Assembly: GCA_016222945.1 (NCBI GenBank)
Contig: JACRPY010000002.1
Span: forward strand, 248,001 to 312,000
Reading direction: 5' to 3'
Origin: Methanobacterium sp.
GTDB lineage: Archaea; Methanobacteriota; Methanobacteria; Methanobacteriales; Methanobacteriaceae
Length of the DNA stretch: 64,000 nucleotides
The position numbers and the translations under genes were made by a program. Of the stretch, positions 14,881 through 22,791 are shown piece after piece (position 1 is the first letter of the stretch; the number at the start of each line of letters is the position of its first letter). The notes beneath the pieces are model-generated. The model ran no database searches and had not been told where the DNA came from. It saw nothing but the letters and a program-made list of their open reading frames with translations.

Positions 14881-17594
14881 CCTTGGTCGGTTAATCCACC
14901 AATCTGTGATATAAGATTAGCATCTGCACGTGCTCCTAAACTGTTTAAAAGATTACCTAAAGCCATAGCTCCACAAAGATTATTATTCGGTGCTGGATCA
15001 GCAGGTTTACGAGGAATTCTATGAGGTGTAACCGGTTGGCTGTTCACCGGAGTGCTTAATGTGCTTGTTAGTGTTTGTTGGTCAATTGTGGTGGTTAGTG
15101 TGTAGCTTCCCGGGTTGAAGACTTGTAGTTGTGTCCAGGCACTGTTATTAATTAGGGGTGCTGTTTCTGGGTAGACATCACCACCGTTGTTTATAAAGAA
15201 TTGCACCAGAAATGAGGGAATCTCCATTTTCAATTCTTCTCCTGTGCTGCTACGGAGAGTTACAGTGATATCATATATTTGCCCTGGATTTATAGTGCCT
15301 GATGGTACGTTTAAAACCGCAACAGCCTGGTTGTTGGTGTTTATATTCATTCCTGTGATGCAGATAGGGTTTTTTTGTCCCCACCAATTATATTGGGCAT
15401 CGACTGTTCCATGACCATTGTTGTGAAGGTTATGAGTGTTACCCGCGATACGATTGTAGTTTAATGTGTTGTTAGTGCCATTTTCAACAAGTATAGCATT
15501 TGGGTTTCCTGTGATATTGTTTTGAATGAATGTATTGTTGCTGCCGTTTATTATTAAACCGTTTTCTGTGTTATTATGAACATTATTACCTGTTAAATTG
15601 TTATTGTCCCCGTTTATAGTGCTTCCATTAGTACTATTAAAGATTAATGTACTGTTAACATGGTTTTCACTTCCATTCACTATCAAACCATTAGTATTAT
15701 TCTGCAACAAACTACTATCCAACGTGTTATTGTTTCCATTAAATATGATCCCAGTTTGGTTGTTAAAACGACTGGTAATATTAGAAAAAGTGTTATTATC
15801 GCCAATAACCTGTAAACCATTCCTATTCAATGTTAAAATAGTATTGTTCATCTGATTATTATTTCCAGTGATGGTTAAACTGTAACCATTATCTAGGAGG
15901 ATGTTAAAGAGTGTTAGAATGTTGTTTATATTGTTATTATTTCCCTGGATGTTTATTCCTTGGCCGTTACGGATTATGGTGTTTCCCAACATATTCAAAA
16001 AATCAACAACATCATTATCACCACGGATCAGGAGTCCTGTGCCATTATTATCAGTTAAACCATTCCCAGTAACAATGTTATTTCCATTGATGTACATTGC
16101 AGTGTTGTTTTGATTGCTAACACTATTATTAGCCACAACATTACCCTTACCAGTTATAAAGAAACCATTGGTTCCGTTAAGCACACCTGAACCATTTACC
16201 AGGTTATTGTTTTCGTTTAAAGTTAAAGCATTAGTGTTATTTAATAAAAATATATTATTAATGTTATTTAAATTTCCGTTTAAGATTAATCCATTGGTAT
16301 TGTTTAAAAAGTAACTGTCATTTAAACGGTTTCCATTACCATCAATCAAAACGCCGTTCAATGTGTTATAAACCACAGTTAGATTGGTTAAAACATTACC
16401 ATCACCACTTAAGTGTAGTCCGTTGGTGTTTCCGAATAGTTGTGTTCCGTTTAGTAGGTTGTTGTTTCCTGTGAATTCTAGTGCGTAGTTGTTGGCTAGG
16501 ACACTGTTGTTTAGGAATAAAAGTGTTCCTAGAATATTATTATTTCCTGTGAGTTTTATTCCTATACCATTTCTGTATATTTGGGTGTCGGTAATGGTGG
16601 GATTGTTTAAATTATTTCCATAGGTATCCATACTTATACCCCATCCACTATTATCCATTATAAGGTTATTAGAAACAGGATTACTGTAAGGAGTGGTGAT
16701 ACCATACACATTATTAGTCACAGTGTTAAAAGAAAACTGATTACCGTTACTATTGGTGAATGCTGCTCCGTAGGGATTGTATTGGAATGTGTTACCTATT
16801 ATGGGTGTTGAATCGGTACTTGTAAGCCATAAACCTGCAATATGATTACTATTAGCGTTGTTTGTGACAACAGCACTACTACCACTACTTTCTAGATTAA
16901 TACCAGTCCACCCATTACCATTTGCAACATTATTTTGAATCCAACTATAAGGGCTTAATCGTAAAAAGATACCATGACCACCATTACCATTAACCACATT
17001 ACCACTTAAACTAGAACCAGGAGAATTATAAAGATAAATACCAGTATAAACAGAACCAACCACCGTATTACCTGTTAATGTTGATGTAGAACTGTCCAAT
17101 AACCCTATTCCTACCTCACCATTATTTGCCACGTAATTATTAGAAAACACAGAATTAGTATTAGTTAAAAGAACACCAAACCGTTTATTATTAATAATAG
17201 TGTTACCATTGAAGTTTCCGTTGATTGCGTAGTGTCCTTCATAATTACCGTGTATTCCATAATTTGAAAGACCATTACCATCCAAAACCAAACCAGAAAC
17301 AACAACATCACTACTCCACACATCAACCAAAGTATGAATACTCTCAGTAGCCCTTAAAACCGCACCACCAGGATTAGCAGCAAACAATTTCCAAGACTTT
17401 AAAACCTCAATAGGCTCATCCACACTATAAACACCATTATTAAATATAATGGTGTCACTGTAGCCCGCAGCACCCAAAACAGATTTATAATTACCAGGAT
17501 TAGCATAATGAGTATCAGCAAAAACAGTGCCTAAACTAAATGAAGATGCTATAAATAAAAACAACACTGATGCAATAAAAAACCTAAAATTCAT
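14835..17594 (-). CDS. Secreted right-handed beta-helix surface protein with start of a C39-like peptidase domain
   Basis: The 919-aa protein has a signal peptide (residues 1-26). About 600 residues of parallel beta-helix repeats follow, rich in GNxNxLxN-type turns (NosD/periplasmic copper-binding repeat style), then the AQYNWWGQ motif common in methanogen adhesin-like proteins. An Ig-like segment and the beginning of a C39-like peptidase come next, with catalytic Cys874 in NNNLCGAMALGNLLNSLG. The frame then ends prematurely; the catalytic His is encoded in the next frame. In intact relatives the peptidase would process or release the C-terminal region at the cell surface. The long Asn-codon repeats make this region prone to deletion. 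Confidence 0.85.
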   Translation of the reverse strand: MNFRFFIASVLFLFIASSFSLGTVFADTHYANPGNYKSVLGAAGYSDTIIFNNGVYSVDEPIEVLKSWKLFAANPGGAVLRATESIHTLVDVWSSDVVVSGLVLDGNGLSNYGIHGNYEGHYAINGNFNGNTIINNKRFGVLLTNTNSVFSNNYVANNGEVGIGLLDSSTSTLTGNTVVGSVYTGIYLYNSPGSSLSGNVVNGNGGHGIFLRLSPYSWIQNNVANGNGWTGINLESSGSSAVVTNNANSNHIAGLWLTSTDSTPIIGNTFQYNPYGAAFTNSNGNQFSFNTVTNNVYGITTPYSNPVSNNLIMDNSGWGISMDTYGNNLNNPTITDTQIYRNGIGIKLTGNNNILGTLLFLNNSVLANNYALEFTGNNNLLNGTQLFGNTNGLHLSGDGNVLTNLTVVYNTLNGVLIDGNGNRLNDSYFLNNTNGLILNGNLNNINNIFLLNNTNALTLNENNNLVNGSGVLNGTNGFFITGKGNVVANNSVSNQNNTAMYINGNNIVTGNGLTDNNGTGLLIRGDNDVVDFLNMLGNTIIRNGQGINIQGNNNNINNILTLFNILLDNGYSLTITGNNNQMNNTILTLNRNGLQVIGDNNTFSNITSRFNNQTGIIFNGNNNTLDSSLLQNNTNGLIVNGSENHVNSTLIFNSTNGSTINGDNNNLTGNNVHNNTENGLIINGSNNTFIQNNITGNPNAILVENGTNNTLNYNRIAGNTHNLHNNGHGTVDAQYNWWGQKNPICITGMNINTNNQAVAVLNVPSGTINPGQIYDITVTLRSSTGEELKMEIPSFLVQFFINNGGDVYPETAPLINNSAWTQLQVFNPGSYTLTTTIDQQTLTSTLSTPVNSQPVTPHRIPRKPADPAPNNNLCGAMALGNLLNSLGARADANLISQIGGLTDQGISMYGLTQETIIMP

Positions 17595-17700
17595 AATACA
17601 ATAATAATAAATTATTCAATAAATACTTAACGGTAACAACTTCACCATTCCCACAAAAAACAAATATAATTTTCTCCTCAATATGATCAAAAAAAATAAC

Positions 17701-17860
17701 CTAAACTGAACCCTTCAACTCCCTTAACTCCCTTTTCATCTCCAGCACCGTGTCAAATAACCGGTTATTCGGTCTTTGTAATGTCCAGAATACCATCAAG
17801 GGAAAAATTAACTGGGGAACTTTTCACATTTATGTATTCGATATACCTCAGGTAACTTTT
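17701..17860 (-). pseudogene. C-terminal remnant of a tyrosine recombinase (copy 1)
   Basis: The reverse complement reads NNRLFDTVLEMKRELRELK then GSV-stop, a close match to the C-terminus of the longer integrase remnant at 19576-20118 (NNRLYDTVSAMQQELMELK then GSV-stop). Upstream, YIEYINV matches KYMEHVTI of the other copy in a shifted frame. About 50 codons survive, with at least one frameshift. Both copies have the same orientation and lie on either side of the MFS gene. Confidence 0.65.
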
Positions 17861-17925
17861 TCTTAAATTTTTTAAAAAAAAATTTAACTAATAGTCCCCT
17901 AAAAATAACATTGGGAGACATTTTT

Positions 17926-19470
17926 TTGGAAAATAATTCTAAACCTTCTGAAATTAGTTGGACCGCTATTATAATTGTTTCATTATCTTCATTTATCATA
18001 GCACTTGATTCTACTTTTATGAACGTAGCTATAGGCAATTTAATAGTAGATCTGAACACCACTATACCTACTATACAGATAATAATCAGTGTTTATGCAC
18101 TGACCATGGCTTCATTAATGCTTCTAGGGGGTAAGATGCAAGATGTAGTGGGTAGGAAAAATGCATACATTGCTGGTGCCGTTATTTTTGGATTTGGAAC
18201 AGCTATAGCTGCTTTGAGTGTTAATTCAACCATGTTATTGATTGGATGGTCAGTTTTTGAAGGTATTGGTGCGGCCCTGATGACACCGGCCACAGCTTCA
18301 ATCATTGTTGGAATGTATAGTGGAAAAAACCGTGAATTCGCCCTGGGGATTCGAACATCCCTAGCTACTGCAGGTGCAGGAGTCGGACCACTCGTAGGAG
18401 GATTTTTAGCCACATTCTTTAGTTGGAGATGGGGTTTTGGACTTGAACTGATTATTATAATAATTATCCTGGCATTATCACGAAAGCTGAATTACTTCCC
18501 GCCATCAATGAAACTTAGAGATTTAGACAAATGGGGGGTGCTTTTATCTTCATTAGGACTTTTATTATTTGTTATAGGAATTTTAAGAATTAATTCTAAC
18601 GAAAACTTTGAGATATCTGCATTTATAATAGGAATGGGGATATTACTATTAATATTATTCTATTTAAGAGAAAAAAGAGTTATTAGTAGAGATGAACGAC
18701 CGCTTACTGATATCAGACTGTTTAAAAATAGAAACTTTGCTCTGGGAACACTTTCCAGACTGGTACTGAATCTGGCCCTTGCTGGGGCTGTATTCATATT
18801 GCCTGTTTTTTTCCAGCAAGAAACAGGTGCCGACGCATTCACAACAGGCCTTACTCTTTTACCATTAACTATTGGGGTTTTGATCTTTTCAATAGCATCA
18901 TCTAAACTATCAAACCGAATTGCACCCCACCATCTCATTTCCATAGGATTTTTAATTGCATTATTATCCAGTTATTATCTCAGCTATCAGTTCAACTTGA
19001 ATACCCACGTATTTGATATTATTCCTGGAACCTTATTTCTGGGAATGGGATTAGGTTTAGCCCTGCCATTAACTGCAAACCTAATTTTATCCTCGGCAAG
19101 TTCAGATAAGCAAGCGGATGCTTCAGGTATTATGTCCACCAGTGCAAATCTGGGATCATCCATGGGAACTGCAGTTATAGGGATTATCCTCATAATTGGA
19201 ACAATCAACGGATTATATGCAGCGTATGATCAGATCTATCCCAACCAATTTACGAAAAGTGAAATCGATCAAAAACTGGCATTATATCAAGAGAAAAAAA
19301 ATGCAACTACAACATTTAATGTCTTAAAAGGGAATGAAAACTTTACTTTATACACAATTGTTAATAAAACCATCAGAAATGCAATGAAAACTGCATTTGA
19401 CTTTATATTTATCATATTCTTAATAAGCTTCATAATTTCGCTATTCATAAAGCCATTGAAACTTAAGTAG
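17926..19470 (+). CDS. MFS transporter, DHA2 (EmrB/QacA-like, 14-TM) family
   Basis: The ~514-aa multi-spanning protein shows the family's motifs: LDSTFMNVAIGNL in TM1, the loop GGKMQDVVGRKNAY (motif A), and RTSLATAGAGVGPLVGG (antiporter motif C), with a C-terminal GSSMGTAVIG segment. It likely exports drugs or other organic compounds by proton antiport across the cytoplasmic membrane. The TTG at 17926 has GGGAG at suitable spacing; a TTG at 17911 is the alternative. It is the only plus-strand gene within the island and is bracketed by integrase remnants, so it may have arrived with that element. Confidence 0.88.
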   Translation: MENNSKPSEISWTAIIIVSLSSFIIALDSTFMNVAIGNLIVDLNTTIPTIQIIISVYALTMASLMLLGGKMQDVVGRKNAYIAGAVIFGFGTAIAALSVNSTMLLIGWSVFEGIGAALMTPATASIIVGMYSGKNREFALGIRTSLATAGAGVGPLVGGFLATFFSWRWGFGLELIIIIIILALSRKLNYFPPSMKLRDLDKWGVLLSSLGLLLFVIGILRINSNENFEISAFIIGMGILLLILFYLREKRVISRDERPLTDIRLFKNRNFALGTLSRLVLNLALAGAVFILPVFFQQETGADAFTTGLTLLPLTIGVLIFSIASSKLSNRIAPHHLISIGFLIALLSSYYLSYQFNLNTHVFDIIPGTLFLGMGLGLALPLTANLILSSASSDKQADASGIMSTSANLGSSMGTAVIGIILIIGTINGLYAAYDQIYPNQFTKSEIDQKLALYQEKKNATTTFNVLKGNENFTLYTIVNKTIRNAMKTAFDFIFIIFLISFIISLFIKPLKLK

Positions 19471-19575
19471 CCTATTATTCTATTTATGAAATCTAAAAAA
19501 ACTAATATAATCTTTTTAAAGCACTTTCAGTAACTTCATCTAATTTTTTCCTCAAATAAAATCAAAAAAAATAAC

Positions 19576-20118
19576 TTAAACTGAACCCTTTAATTCCATT
19601 AATTCCTGTTGCATCGCCGATACTGTATCATATAACCGGTTATTTTGATCCTTTAATTCCCGGTAGTTTATTTTTAATTCTTTGTAGTCAGATATACTGA
19701 CCGGTGGCTTCATGTCGTTTATTGTGACATGTTCCATATACTTGGAGTAAACCTGTTTTAAAGTGTCTTCACTGGCTAGGAAGTAGGCGTCTCTTACCCG
19801 ATCTTTGTATTTGGCCCATCATGTGTTCACGGATTTCCTCAGGCATAATCGCATTAATCAATTGTGTATTGAAAAATTTACGCATCATATGACTCGTAAC
19901 ACGACGGAATTCTCCTTTCTCTTCCTGTTCCCAGCCGAGATATTTATTTAAACGCCTGTACTGTTTGGAACGGCAATAGTTGCCATAAAACCTTTACCAG
20001 ACTTATAACTTGAAAATAAAGCTTCCTCTGGTTTAGGGTCTATTCTCTCAATCTTTAAATAAGTTTCTACGGCTTTAACTGTTTCTTCACTTAGAAATGT
20101 TGTGAATTTAACAAGGCA
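19576..20118 (-). pseudogene. Tyrosine recombinase (phage/archaeal integrase) pseudogene, copy 2
   Basis: In three successive frames the reverse complement encodes a catalytic-domain remnant. The pieces are ETVKAVETYLKIERIDPKPE, then FRRVTSHMMRKFFNTQLI (the R-x-x-H box region) with EEIREHMMG, then KYKDRVRDAYFLASEDTLK carrying the likely nucleophile Tyr, and a helical C-terminus. Two frameshifts separate the pieces and the N-terminal half is absent, so it is inactive. This is the clearest mobile-element trace in the window. Confidence 0.8.
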
Positions 20119-20201
20119 AATATTTATAGAAAAAAAGTAACTTAGAGTGACTTCCTGTTAATGGTAATTTATATAACTGATATTTTCACTTTTTTTAAAC
20201 T

Positions 20202-20219
20202 TATGATGGTTAGATATGA
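20202..20219 (+). repeat. TATGATGGTTA motif, copy 1
   Basis: TATGATGGTTAGATATGA, 53 bases before the CaCA antiporter start. It is one of three near-identical 18-mers found only upstream of plus-strand genes between 20.2 and 22.4 kb. Possible regulatory element or short leader ORF. Confidence 0.5.
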
Positions 20220-20272
20220 GATAACAATTTCGTAAATGATATTTTCATGACTTTAGAAACTGGTGAAAAAAT

Positions 20273-21265
20273 ATGATTGTATTAATTTCATTAATAGCAG
20301 TTCTAGTAATTTCGTTATTGATTGTAATAAAGGCGGCAGATTTATTTGTTGATAATCTGGTAGAGGTGGGTGAAGTGGTTGGGATCTCTCAAATAATTTT
20401 AGGGGTTACTGCTTCAGCTATTGGAACTTCTCTTCCTGAATTTGGTTCTGCAATGATTGCTACTTTATCAGGTAGTCCGGATATTGGTGTTGGAGTTGTT
20501 ATAGGTTCGAATATATGGAATATTGCAGGAATACTTGGTATTTCCGCAACATTTGCTGGAGTTATTAAGACTAGTCCTAAAGGATTATCCCGAGATGGAG
20601 CAGTAACACTTGCTACAGCATTAATTCTTATATTTTTCATGTTCTTTGGAGATATTGGTAAAATAGCAGCTATTGTTTTTATAGCAGTCTATGCAATTTA
20701 TCTAAGAAGTCTAATAAAAGCTCAAAAAGAAGAAACTGCTGAAAATAATGAAAAACAAATTGAAAATGAGTCTGAAATTAAAGAAGGTTCAGTTCTATCT
20801 AAACTTAAAACTATTAGCCCCAAAACGATAATATGGATAGTAGTAGGCCTTGCAGGGTTAATTGTAGGATGTAGACTATTGGTGTATAGTGGAGTAGAAA
20901 TTGGAAAAATTTTAGGTATTCCTGAAATGATTATGGGGCTTTTTACACTGGCAATAGGAACAAGCATACCCGAACTTGTAGTTACTTTCTCATCTGCTAT
21001 GAAAGGACTGCATGATTTATCAATAGGAACTGTACTTGGAAGTAACACATTTAATATCATGATAGGTATTGGAGTACCTGCCCTTATTCTAAATGTACCT
21101 GTAGAACCTCTTTCACTTACCTTTGATGCTCCGGCAATGATTTTTGTCACTATATTGGTCCTGCTAATGATAAAAAGAGGCATGAAACTAACTAGAGTTG
21201 ATGGAATCATATTAATGGCAGTTTATATTACTTATGCAGTTGTAAGAATAGGATTTTTAGGGTGA
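20273..21265 (+). CDS. Calcium/sodium antiporter, CaCA superfamily (YrbG-like)
   Basis: The 330-aa integral membrane protein has two inverted halves, each with the alpha-repeat signature: GTSLPEFGSAMIATLSGS followed by VIGSNIWNI, and GTSIPELVVTFSSAMKG followed by VLGSNTFNI. The Glu in each GTSxPE forms the ion-binding site. An acidic cytoplasmic loop lies between the halves (ETAENNEKQIENESEIKEG). It probably exchanges Na+ (or H+) for Ca2+. Its stop lies four bases before the next ATG, so it forms an operon with the UspA-like gene. GGTGAAAAAAT precedes the ATG. Confidence 0.9.
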   Translation: MIVLISLIAVLVISLLIVIKAADLFVDNLVEVGEVVGISQIILGVTASAIGTSLPEFGSAMIATLSGSPDIGVGVVIGSNIWNIAGILGISATFAGVIKTSPKGLSRDGAVTLATALILIFFMFFGDIGKIAAIVFIAVYAIYLRSLIKAQKEETAENNEKQIENESEIKEGSVLSKLKTISPKTIIWIVVGLAGLIVGCRLLVYSGVEIGKILGIPEMIMGLFTLAIGTSIPELVVTFSSAMKGLHDLSIGTVLGSNTFNIMIGIGVPALILNVPVEPLSLTFDAPAMIFVTILVLLMIKRGMKLTRVDGIILMAVYITYAVVRIGFLG

Positions 21266-21269
21266 TTAA

Positions 21270-21701
21270 ATGTATAAAAAAATATTAATAACAAGTACTG
21301 GCGAATATCTGGATGAAATAATGGAACATACTATTGATTTGGTAGATGGAAGAACAATGAAAGTCATTGGACTATATGTTGCAGAAACGTCTGCGCCTTT
21401 CCTAACTCCAAGTAAAGTAAAAGAATTGATGGTTAAAGAGTTAAAAGAGAGAGGAAAAGAAGTTTTAAGAGGTATAGAACAAGAATTCAAAAAACCAGAT
21501 TGTGAAAAAATCAAGTTTATTCCTATGCTTGTTGAGGGGGATCCAGCATCGGAGATTGTTAAAATTGCTGAAAAAGAAAACGTAGACGTTATAGTCATGG
21601 GTACTGGTAAAAATAAAATAGATAAGCATTTGCTTGGAAGCGTCTCCGAAAAGGTTGTTCACTCTGCTCCGTGCACTATATTACTTGTAAGGATAGTATA
21701 A
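21270..21701 (+). CDS. Universal stress protein UspA family
   Basis: The 143-aa protein has the Usp alpha/beta fold. It starts YKKILITSTGEYLDE and ends with the ATP-binding signature VIVMGTGKNKIDKHLLGSVS followed by EKVVHSAPCTILLVR. The GTG(2)xG(9)GS pattern is intact (GTGK...LLGSVSEKV), which suggests an ATP-binding type. The ribosome-binding site GGTGATTAA overlaps the end of the antiporter gene, so translation is probably coupled. It likely modulates the antiporter or reports ionic stress (inference). Confidence 0.9.
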   Translation: MYKKILITSTGEYLDEIMEHTIDLVDGRTMKVIGLYVAETSAPFLTPSKVKELMVKELKERGKEVLRGIEQEFKKPDCEKIKFIPMLVEGDPASEIVKIAEKENVDVIVMGTGKNKIDKHLLGSVSEKVVHSAPCTILLVRIV

Positions 21702-21773
21702 TAAATTAATTTATTTTTTTTAGAAGTATTATACAATTTAAATAATACTTTTTCAATGTTTTATATATAAAAC

Positions 21774-21791
21774 TATGATGGTTAAATATGA
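21774..21791 (+). repeat. TATGATGGTTA motif, copy 2
   Basis: TATGATGGTTAAATATGA, 65 bases before the zinc-finger membrane protein. It directly follows a TTTATATATAAA sequence that could be a TATA box. Confidence 0.5.
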
Positions 21792-21856
21792 AGTAATATT
21801 TACTACTAATGAAAAAATATATAAAATGACAATTATTTCTTTAATTCGGTGTTTTC

Positions 21857-22312
21857 ATGATTAACAAAGTAACTGCAATAAAATATTGTAACTGGTGCGG
21901 TGATCCTTTTGAAGTTAAATCACCCAATCAAAAGTATTGTTCGCCCTCAAAAAAGAACTGTAGTAAAGAAGCTAAACGTGAAAGTTGGCGTAAAGCTGCA
22001 GGTAAATACAGGAAGAAATATAAAAATGTTTTACAAATATCACAAGTTTATAAAACAGGAACAGGATTTTTAAGCAGTACACCATATGATGATTTTGATA
22101 AAGAATATGCAGCTTTAGTTAAAGAAAGAAAAAGGCTAAAATTAAATGGATTGTTAATAGGTTTAAGTCCATTGCTTCAATTTACTTGCAGGCCTTTTAT
22201 GGAAACTCCTTTAAACCGTAATTTTTTCTCAATTTTTGAATTATATCCATATTTATTAGTTTTAGCTTTATTATTAGTTGGGACCATCGTTTTTGGAATA
22301 TATCATGATTAA
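21857..22312 (+). CDS. Zinc-finger protein with C-terminal membrane helices (151 aa)
   Basis: The N-terminus holds a treble-clef-like zinc finger (YCNWCGDPF, then KYCSPSKKNCSKEAKRE), resembling the short 'CxxC...C' fingers common in small archaeal and phage proteins. A basic helical segment follows. Two hydrophobic helices lie near residues 95-150, the last ending IVFGIYHD. No family name is certain. GGTG precedes the ATG. Confidence 0.65.
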   Translation: MINKVTAIKYCNWCGDPFEVKSPNQKYCSPSKKNCSKEAKRESWRKAAGKYRKKYKNVLQISQVYKTGTGFLSSTPYDDFDKEYAALVKERKRLKLNGLLIGLSPLLQFTCRPFMETPLNRNFFSIFELYPYLLVLALLLVGTIVFGIYHD

Positions 22313-22340
22313 TAATTATTTCTAATTTTTTATGTAAAAT

Positions 22341-22358
22341 TATGATGGTTAACTATGA
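22341..22358 (+). repeat. TATGATGGTTA motif, copy 3
   Basis: TATGATGGTTAACTATGA, 98 bases before the 60-aa membrane protein. Same orientation relative to the downstream gene as the other two copies. Confidence 0.5.
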
Positions 22359-22456
22359 AAGGAAATAACTTAAATTTTCTTTTTATTTTTCTTAATGCAT
22401 TTCCCTGAAAACCAAATTTAGTGGATTTCATTATTTTGCAGAGGATTCTGATAGTT

Positions 22457-22639
22457 ATGGCAAAGAAAAAACAAAAACCTAAAAAAACACCTAAAAACAA
22501 TAAAAAAACTGAAGTAACCAAAATTATGAATGATTCAGAATATAAGAATTTGAAATACATGTTTATAGCTTTACTTATAGCAAGTATTCTGTTCCTGGCT
22601 GTATATCTCGTTGGATTTATTAATATTTTATTAAAATAG
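22457..22639 (+). CDS. Small basic single-helix membrane protein (60 aa)
   Basis: The protein starts MAKKKQKPKKTPKNNKKTEV, strongly basic, and ends with one membrane helix (residues ~33-57, FIALLIASILFLAVYLVGFI). The internal ATG is preferred over an upstream GTG because AGAGGA lies 11-12 bases before it and the basic N-terminus is typical. Family unknown. Confidence 0.6.
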   Translation: MAKKKQKPKKTPKNNKKTEVTKIMNDSEYKNLKYMFIALLIASILFLAVYLVGFINILLK

Positions 22640-22707
22640 CTTTATAATATTAAATATGCCATTTTATTCACGATAAAAGAATTATTTCATGATTATCCAT
22701 TTATATT

Positions 22708-22770
22708 GGAAATCAAGTTTAAAAAAATAATCTTTAACTAGTTTTAGGATAAAAAATGAGTTTTCTTTGA
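22708..22770. repeat. Dispersed ~62-bp repeat, copy 2
   Basis: Matches 12091-12153 (shared blocks AATAATCTTTAAC, TTTAGGAT and TTTTCTTTGA). It lies just beyond the stop of the P-type ATPase gene on the minus strand, the same relative position as copy 1. Confidence 0.6.
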
Positions 22771-22791
22771 AAACACAATTCATAACCAATT

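Noticed and set aside
15440..17300. Repeated ATT/GTT-rich DNA that looks like a repeat array
   Set aside because: It is codon repetition within the beta-helix coding region (Asn/Gly/Thr turns), with no fixed-length spacer or palindrome as in CRISPR.
17808..18062. Minus-strand 84-aa ORF across the start of the MFS gene
   Set aside because: It is mostly the antisense of MFS codons; only its end covers the integrase remnant, and it has no ribosome-binding site.
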